NCBI GenBank assembly: GCA_963969395.1
Contig: OZ017796.1
Location: 31,052,243 to 31,116,242, forward strand
DNA from: Pseudoscleropodium purum
Taxonomy: Eukaryota > Streptophyta > Bryopsida > Hypnales > Brachytheciaceae
DNA length: 64,000 nt
Direction of reading: 5' to 3'
The notes below the pieces were generated by a model, which saw only the letters and a program-made list of their open reading frames with translations, was not told the origin of the DNA and did not search any database. A program made the position numbers and the translations under genes. Below, in pieces: positions 58,338-64,000 of this stretch. Numbering within the stretch: the stretch's first letter is position 1; each line of letters begins with the position of its first letter.

Positions 58338-59855
58338 CTATGGCTTTACATCACTTGGCCTGTAAGGAGCCCTACGCCCCCAACTTTCCAGCCACATCTC
58401 CGGCAAGCTTGCCCCAATAATCTCCGTCTTCGACATCCCCGTCACCACATCATACTGCAGCACGTAATCCAACAACGCCACCCAGATCACACTTCCCTCC
58501 GCCACGCAACTGAACCCCCATTTGGAATCATCAACCGGTTCCGTCCCGAAAAGCCCCAACATATCCATCAAATCATTCTGCCTGTCCTCATTATCACTAT
58601 CCATTTCACTTCCAACCACGATGTCAACATCCTCCGGCACCAAAATCCGAAGCACCCCATGCACAAACCCGTCTCCTCGCATGCTCACAATCAGGAACTG
58701 TAACGGCATGAAGCTCAAACCAAAGTTGGAATACTCGTCCACAACCTCCGTCAGAATCCTTCGGCTCCGCAAGCTCATGGGCAAATACTCTTCCGAGCTC
58801 ATGGGAATGACGGCGTACAGCTCCCCCATGCACTCCACGATCTGGAAAAGCTCCAATACGCGATCACTGCGACGGGAGGCCAGAGTTTGAGTGTCGAGAG
58901 CTTGATGCATCCCGTGCTCAGTCAATCCACGCAAACGAAGAAACGGAGTGTCCAGAAACTCCGTGCACTGTGTCTGGAGAGAGTAGCGCCAGTTGTGGAG
59001 CTTCCAGGAGCCAGCTTTGGCGTCGATTTCGATCAAGTTCATGGTAGGGACAGAGTCCTCTACGACGACGTCGGCGAAGAAGAGACGGCCATTGACGTTT
59101 GCGTTTGCGATTTCCATATGCCATGGGTTTTCCAAAAGTACTGGGTTGTGAGGTCCCCACGAGATTCGTTGGTTGAAGATCCGACACTGCCATGCGTTGG
59201 AAGTAGAGTAGAGACAAACAGAGTCTGGGAATGTGAGAGTGACTGTGTAGGTCTGGGATTCCGTGTCTACCAAGAGGTTGGCTAGGACTCCGTTGTACGA
59301 CCAAAACTCTAGACCGACATCTTTTGAATTCGCTGGTGGAAGCACCCTGGATTCGTGTGTGGAGGGGTTGACTACCATAAGCGTTTCCCAGTGTTGGTCA
59401 TGCTCTAGGGATGACTGGAATTGGTCACCTTCGAGGGTATTGTTGGATTGGTCATCTGCTTCTGTACCGGTGAGGCTTACGATGCCTAAGAGAATTGGCA
59501 ATGTGCGATGTGTGTCGGGGTCTTCGTCGTCACCTAGGGTATCGGAGTCTTCGTCGTCACCTAGGGTATCGCAGTCTTCGTCGTCACCGAGGGTGTCGTT
59601 GCCGGCGGGGGACCGCTTGATGAGGAGAAGGCCTCCGGAGCCATCAAGGATCGAGTTTTCAGGGTGGTCTCTGAAGCCATGGAGGATCATGTTAATGTTA
59701 TCGAACTGGACTCCCAGGCCGATATCGATGTAGCGCCAGTCGGGGTCGTTGCGACTGGCGAGAAAGGGGTGGAGGATGCCTGAGGCGCCGTGGAAGCCAG
59801 ACCAGATCCAGGATGGATTCGCAGGGGTGCGAGGTTGGTGCTGATGGCTGCTCAT
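58338..59855 (-). CDS. F-box-associated-like protein, single exon (copy B)
   Basis: An intact 505-aa paralogue of the gene at 33982-35586, starting MSSHQHQPRTPANPSWIWSG; the frame upstream has a stop and no ATG, which fixes the start. Identity is high in the N-terminal part and from LMVVNPSTHESRVLPPANS to the C terminus. The middle differs: instead of the 29-residue repeat of copy A it has three tandem acidic units DTLGDDED(C/S/P), followed by a shared DDQSNNT segment. The conserved, stop-free frame in both copies argues that both are under selection or duplicated recently. Function is unknown; the C-terminal region resembles F-box-associated/kelch-like domains, with no F-box seen. Confidence 0.8.
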   Translation of the reverse strand: MSSHQHQPRTPANPSWIWSGFHGASGILHPFLASRNDPDWRYIDIGLGVQFDNINMILHGFRDHPENSILDGSGGLLLIKRSPAGNDTLGDDEDCDTLGDDEDSDTLGDDEDPDTHRTLPILLGIVSLTGTEADDQSNNTLEGDQFQSSLEHDQHWETLMVVNPSTHESRVLPPANSKDVGLEFWSYNGVLANLLVDTESQTYTVTLTFPDSVCLYSTSNAWQCRIFNQRISWGPHNPVLLENPWHMEIANANVNGRLFFADVVVEDSVPTMNLIEIDAKAGSWKLHNWRYSLQTQCTEFLDTPFLRLRGLTEHGMHQALDTQTLASRRSDRVLELFQIVECMGELYAVIPMSSEEYLPMSLRSRRILTEVVDEYSNFGLSFMPLQFLIVSMRGDGFVHGVLRILVPEDVDIVVGSEMDSDNEDRQNDLMDMLGLFGTEPVDDSKWGFSCVAEGSVIWVALLDYVLQYDVVTGMSKTEIIGASLPEMWLESWGRRAPYRPSDVKP

Positions 59856-60613
59856 GGTGATGGCTGCAAAGACGCACAAGCTTTACATTAAGGATTCCAT
59901 TGTTAAGATTTACAAGGACGCAATAGAAAGTTTTACAGCACTGATCGTGTCAGTATCGCAGTGCTTAGCACGTGAAACCATAATTTCTTGACGAGAAAAC
60001 AACATTTCTCGGAAACCCATCGGTTCTCGGGAAATCATTGATTGTGTGACTGGTAACGACATAGGTACAAGAAAATAACATCATCCGGCCTGTAGTTGCA
60101 GTCCAAGTTTGCTTCTTAGGGTTTCTAATTTATTACGTACTTTTCCTAAACCAACCAACCAATCTGTGAATGTGTATTAATATATACAATCATATATATC
60201 CACATTGTCATTCTTATTGTCATTCTGATTCCCTATTTGACGACAAGCTAGCTCGGCGGCTGTTTCGCTGTTCGAGCACAATCTTAAGGGCAACTGCAGC
60301 TGCGACGTACCTGAGTTGAAGTGTTCAACTATCGCAAGTCAACGTCGATGGATAGAATAGTCGAGTACGATTACCGTACGGAAGTAGTCGCCCCCCGCAG
60401 AAAATGCCAGTCAGGCATCTACTGTACCGTAAGAGAGAATTGAAAACAGATGTACTGACTGCAAAGAAAAAGTTAAATGAAGTGTGGATAAAGATTGAAT
60501 GTGCTGCTAGCTAGACAAATACACTACACATGTGCTACTACCTTCGGGACTAAGACCTGAATTGCTACAACAATGCTAACTGCGTAATCGATCAAATCGG
60601 AAAAGCTATGTTT

Positions 60614-61221
60614 AACTAGTGCAGAAGGGTGGTTGAAATGACATGTTGAAATGACATTTCTTGCAAAAATGTCATTTCAACCATGCTACTGAAAATTTGG
60701 TAGATTTTAGAAGAATTATTGATCCCAATATGTTTGTTTCAATCAAAAATGAAGTTAATGTCATTTTGTGCAACAAATTTGGTACATTTTAGAAGAAAAC
60801 GTTATCCCATAACAATTGTCATGGAGAAGACAAGTAATAGAAATAAATAACTCGAGTAGGCTATCTATGAACATGTAAATTACTTTCAAAAAGTATGGAG
60901 GTGATGAAAGGTACATATGTCTAAACAACATAGATTATTAGAAAGTAGAATCTACATTTTAAAAGATTTAGCAAAGTAAAACCTATAATTTCGGGAGATT
61001 TTGAAAAGTAGAATCTACATCTTTTGAAGATTTTTGGAAGTGAAATCTACATTTATTTAAGATTTTTGAGAGGAAAATCTACATTTTTTGAAGATTTTGA
61101 AAAATAAAATCTACGTATTTGAAAGATTTTGAAGAACTAAAATGTACACTATAAGTATGTTGAAATGACATCAAAAAAATGACATTTTAAATGTCATTAA
61201 AACCTGTGTTCTGCACTAGTG
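60614..61221. mobile_element. CACTA MITE, CACTAGTGCAGAA family, in copy B promoter
   Basis: It is about 608 bp with a TTT duplication on each side; the first base of the left end has changed (AACTAGTGCAGAA). The copy A locus reads GCTATGTTTGGAGACGACGA at the same place, the exact uninserted sequence. It lies about 760 bp upstream of the copy B start codon. Its sequence is very close to the copies at 12964 and 61614. Confidence 0.95.
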
Positions 61222-61472
61222 TTTGGAGACGACGATGCGAGGAGATGACTCACAAATTAAGAAAGGTAGCTGATGTGCACTTTCAAAACCCCAGTTCAGT
61301 GAAAGGCAAAGCGGCCTTCCCAACATATATAGGGATTCAGTTATCGAAGACTCGAAGGGAGGGAGAATCTCATAGACTGACTCAGCCAACTGTGGGCGGG
61401 TGGAGTTCGATCATGCAAATTCATCCATGAACTCAGGGATGAATTTAGGTTAATTGGAAGCTTCAATCACAT

Positions 61473-62247
61473 CATGGTTGTCACATTGGATAGATTATTA
61501 TTCATTTCACGTCCTACAGTACAAGTTATTATTCATCAGATCTACGTAAGACGTACATCTGATGAATAGTAACTTATCCTGTAGGACGTGAAATGAATAG
61601 TAATCTGTCCAATCACTAGTGCAGAAGGATGGTTGAAATGACATGTTGAAATGACATTTCTCAAAAAAATGTCATTTCAACCATGCTACTGAAAATTTGG
61701 TAGATTTTAGAAGAATTATTGATCCCAATATGTTTGTTTCAATCAAAAATGAAGTTAATGTCATTTTGTGCAACAAATTTGGTAGATTTTAGAAGAAAAC
61801 ATTATCCCATAACAATTGTCATGGAGAAGACAAGTAATAGAAATAAATAACTCGAGTAGGCTATCTATGAACATGTAAATTATTTCCAATAAATTTGGGA
61901 GTGATGAAAGGTACATATGTCTAAACAACATAGATTATTAGAAAGTAGAATCTACATTTTAAAAGATTTAGCAAAGTAAAATCTAAAATTTCGGGAGATT
62001 TTGAAAAGTAGAATCTACATTTTTTGAGGATTTCGGGAAGTGAAATCTACATTTTTTGGAGATTTGTGAAAGGAAAATCTACATTTTTTGAAGATTTTGA
62101 AAATTAAAATCTACTTATTTGAAAGATTTTGAAGAACTAAAATGTACACTATAAGTATGTTGAAATGACATAAAAAAAATGACATCCAAATGTCATTTAA
62201 AATGTCATTAAAACCTGTGTTCTGCACTAGTGAATGTGACAACCATG
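61473..62247. mobile_element. Palindromic hAT-type MITE split by a CACTA MITE
   Basis: The ends are CATGGTTGTCACATTGG and GTGACAACCATG, with a perfect 8-bp duplication AATCACAT. Without the nested element it is about 156 bp and almost a perfect hairpin: ATTCATTTCACGTCCTACAG on the left pairs with its inverse, and ATCAGATCTACGTAAGACGT with its inverse, about a centre near 61549. Its ends match the CATGGTTGTCAT family but its interior is unrelated. Confidence 0.92.
61614..62232. mobile_element. CACTA MITE nested in the palindromic MITE
   Basis: It starts CACTAGTGCAGAAGG and ends TTCTGCACTAGTG with AAT on each side. It is 619 bp and collinear with the copies at 12964 and 60614. It sits in the outer arm of the hairpin MITE, so it inserted later. 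Confidence 0.95.
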
Positions 62248-62315
62248 AATCACATTGTTTTATGAGAATGTGGTTGTACAGGAATTTTGGAATGTTAGTC
62301 AAGAGACATGGGATA

Positions 62316-62425
62316 TTTCATTAAAATGGCGGTATCCCATATTCCCATGCACCGTCTTTCCGTTCATTTCTAGGACAGGTACATTTCTAGGACAGGTATA
62401 GATTTCAGACCGCACGGTCTAAACG
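62316..62425. mobile_element. Decayed fragment of the AT-rich-ended MITE
   Basis: It begins TTCATTAAAATGGCGGTATC, the family terminus, and contains CTAGGACAGGTA and ACCGCACGGTCTAAACG as in the copies at 33042 and 38662. The right end and most of the interior are missing. TTTCTAGGACAGGTA occurs twice in tandem. Confidence 0.6.
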
Positions 62426-62594
62426 TGAGGGTGCCATGTTTGTGGAATACAACCATTATAACGAAAAACGGTTAGATGCATTTGCGAGAGATCTTGCCAC
62501 TGGCTGACGAACTTGTATGGCACCTGATTTCTATTGTGTGTAAAACATGTGTGGTGTACATTACTGTTAAATGTCTTTTTTGGCATGTTTGCAG

Positions 62595-63235
62595 GCACAC
62601 TAGTTTCAACTTCAGGGTTTGAAAATGAGGCGTTGCAATGTGCGCAAGACAATTCATTGCAGGCTGTTTATCAACTGGAATTTATGAATCATTTCATATA
62701 GTAATCTCTCTGTGTGTTCATGCATCAAACAATTGTTTGCAAAGAGAATGTACTCTGTTTCTCAATTGTAATCTTAATTTAAGGGCAGGCATGTCTGCTA
62801 ATTTCGTTTTTTTGGTGGCCAATGTGGACCTTGATCACAATAATGGGATGATCACTATTTATGACACCGGCAAAGGGATGGACAGAACTCTATTTCAAAA
62901 TGTTAAGATTTGTAATCTTCTTTGTCATTTCTGAAATTTTCTCCCCCTGCTGCATGTAGTACTCCATGATCTAAGTTCTTGCACCAGTGAATAGATCAAT
63001 TCTCCAAGTATATATTTTCTTATATTTCCTTGGTGCACATTCTTCTGCACTGATTAGAAATCTTGACATGGATGTTCTTTGTGAAAAAATGCATGATTCT
63101 AGTGCTTGTAAGCTGCAATTTTGACGTTCCATGGGAAGTTCGATGTACCGACGCTTGGTATATGTCTAAAGGAGACGATCAGAATACCACCTCCATACCT
63201 GAAGCTGCAAATCTGAAACTGTATTTGATAGTATA
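62595..63235 (+). pseudogene. GHKL-type ATPase gene, exon pieces
   Basis: Three pieces are visible. 62595-62690, after a TTTGCAG acceptor, encodes a segment with EALQCAQDNSLQAV, resembling the ATP-binding motif ELVDNSLQAV. 62784-62914 encodes NFVFLVANVDLDHNNGMITI then YDTGKGMDRT, the DxGxGM motif of GHKL ATPases. 63155-63235 includes SIPEAANLKL, a phrase I associate with MORC/GMI1/SMCHD1-like proteins. The Glu-Leu-Val before the Asp-Asn is replaced by Gln-Cys-Ala-Gln, and the last piece ends in a stop, so it may be a decayed copy. Equally it could be a real gene with exons beyond the window. Assignment to one GHKL subfamily is not secure. Confidence 0.45.
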
Positions 63236-64000
63236 ATTTATTTTGAGAACGAAAAAACGGAAGTTTAAGTTGACATGCAAATTGAACTATTTCTGTGTTA
63301 TTCTTGAGAAAATTTATTTCATTGATTTAATATACCACTGACCAAACTGAAGCCACTCGCACTTGCACTTGAAGGGTCTTGCCACTTATGAGCTGCATGA
63401 TCACTGATGGTGTTGAGGAAACGGAATCCAGGGAGGATCATTCACTTCGATCGTTGGGTGATTTCGTGTGCAGCCTAATTTTCAGGTATGTCCGGATTAA
63501 GAGGGACAGGAGCCACGCGGGTACCCTCCAAACCTTTCATTGGATGTCTTAGGACTGCAATATCCTTAGAGGATTATTTAGTGCAATAGCCTCATGCCTT
63601 TTGTGCTCATAAAGAAAGAAAAAAGAAATTTAGGAGTGAGTTGTATTTATTGCATTTTTCAATGTATGGCATGTTGTTTTTGAGAGGGAATTTTTCTTCT
63701 TCTACATTGAGCATGATGGTCCAATCGCAAACTTGAAATTTTGTTCTTAGTACCTTAGCTCAATTCTTAAATGCATTGCGTATGCGACTGAGGAACTAAA
63801 TATGGGGTATTGTATGTATTTGAATCATAAATGTTTAGAACTTCAACTATCATGTACATATTAAAATATGGCAAGCCATACTCCATTGGATTGATGTTTT
63901 GACAAGTAGCATCTTTCATTTGGATGTTAATTCAACTTCTAATAGTTATATGTTGTGGAATGGAGTTCTTACTTCTTAGAATTTTGGGTAGCTAGGTGAC
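63236..64000. other. Right-edge region without a supported gene
   Basis: It is mixed composition up to about 63530, then AT-rich. A possible splice donor (TTTTCAGGTATG) occurs near 63484, which could belong to a further exon of the GHKL gene. Nothing else is recognised. Confidence 0.35.

Larger units (their letters stand above)
56692..61465. repeat. Segmental duplication, copy B, main part
   Basis: It aligns with copy A from TATAATCTATGCTAATAG (56692) to AGGATGAATTTAGGTTAATT (about 61460). Relative to copy A it has gained a CATGGTTGTCAT MITE (56802), a CACTA MITE (57622) and another CACTA MITE (60614). It lacks the part of copy A around 32465-33480. Confidence 0.85.

Noticed and set aside
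1..64000. tRNA or rRNA genes
   Set aside because: No T-loop/anticodon arrangement or rRNA core sequence was recognised by eye; a covariance-model scan would be needed to exclude a tRNA.

Overview
The window is nuclear DNA from a land plant. Most of it is AT-rich and repeat-laden, with short islands of host gene sequence. The evidence is an IQ67-domain (IQD) calmodulin-binding protein, a plastid-type carotenoid cleavage dioxygenase, spliceosomal introns, and many plant-type DNA transposons (hAT, CACTA, PIF/Harbinger-like) plus a solo LTR. Intron-rich genes, wide spacing and two F-box-associated-like single-exon genes fit a bryophyte or other early-diverging lineage. The sequence alone does not fix the species.

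Layout. 1-3.2 kb is AT-rich repeat. 3.3-7.9 kb is the IQD gene and its leader (+ strand, five coding exons). 10.0-15.0 kb is a four-exon CCD4/NCED-type dioxygenase (- strand) with a CACTA MITE in intron 1. 15-31.6 kb holds no gene I can support but many repeats: a 38-bp tandem array, hAT MITEs, a 1.7-kb CACTA element, Harbinger-like elements, and a 1.3-kb solo LTR nested in one of them. 31.6-36.6 kb and 56.7-61.5 kb are two copies of a segmental duplication. Each carries one intact single-exon gene for a related protein (534 and 505 aa, - strand). Between them lie remnants of a replication factor C subunit gene (36.8-40.0 kb) and a stack of nested transposons. At the right edge are pieces of a GHKL-type ATPase gene.

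The most interesting object is 44672-56335. It is an 11.66-kb element with hAT-like ends (CAGGGTTGAC at the left, a one-base-diverged inverse at the right) and a perfect 8-bp target duplication, CTTTGAAC. Small ~300-bp MITEs with the same ends occur at least four more times in the window, each with its own 8-bp duplication. The large element carries no recognisable transposase. It carries a protein-kinase-like gene, an intact gene for a Cys/His-motif protein with a Gly/Ser/Tyr-rich tail, and a long gene combining the same Cys/His module, a coiled coil and a RING-H2 finger. Each gene has a CG-rich block of repeated GGACG/CGTCC words upstream of its start, the same words that fill the element's ends. 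Two of the three genes are broken only by in-frame stop codons, with no frameshift seen.

The duplication and nested insertions supply several unoccupied sites. These confirm element boundaries and target duplications from within the window.
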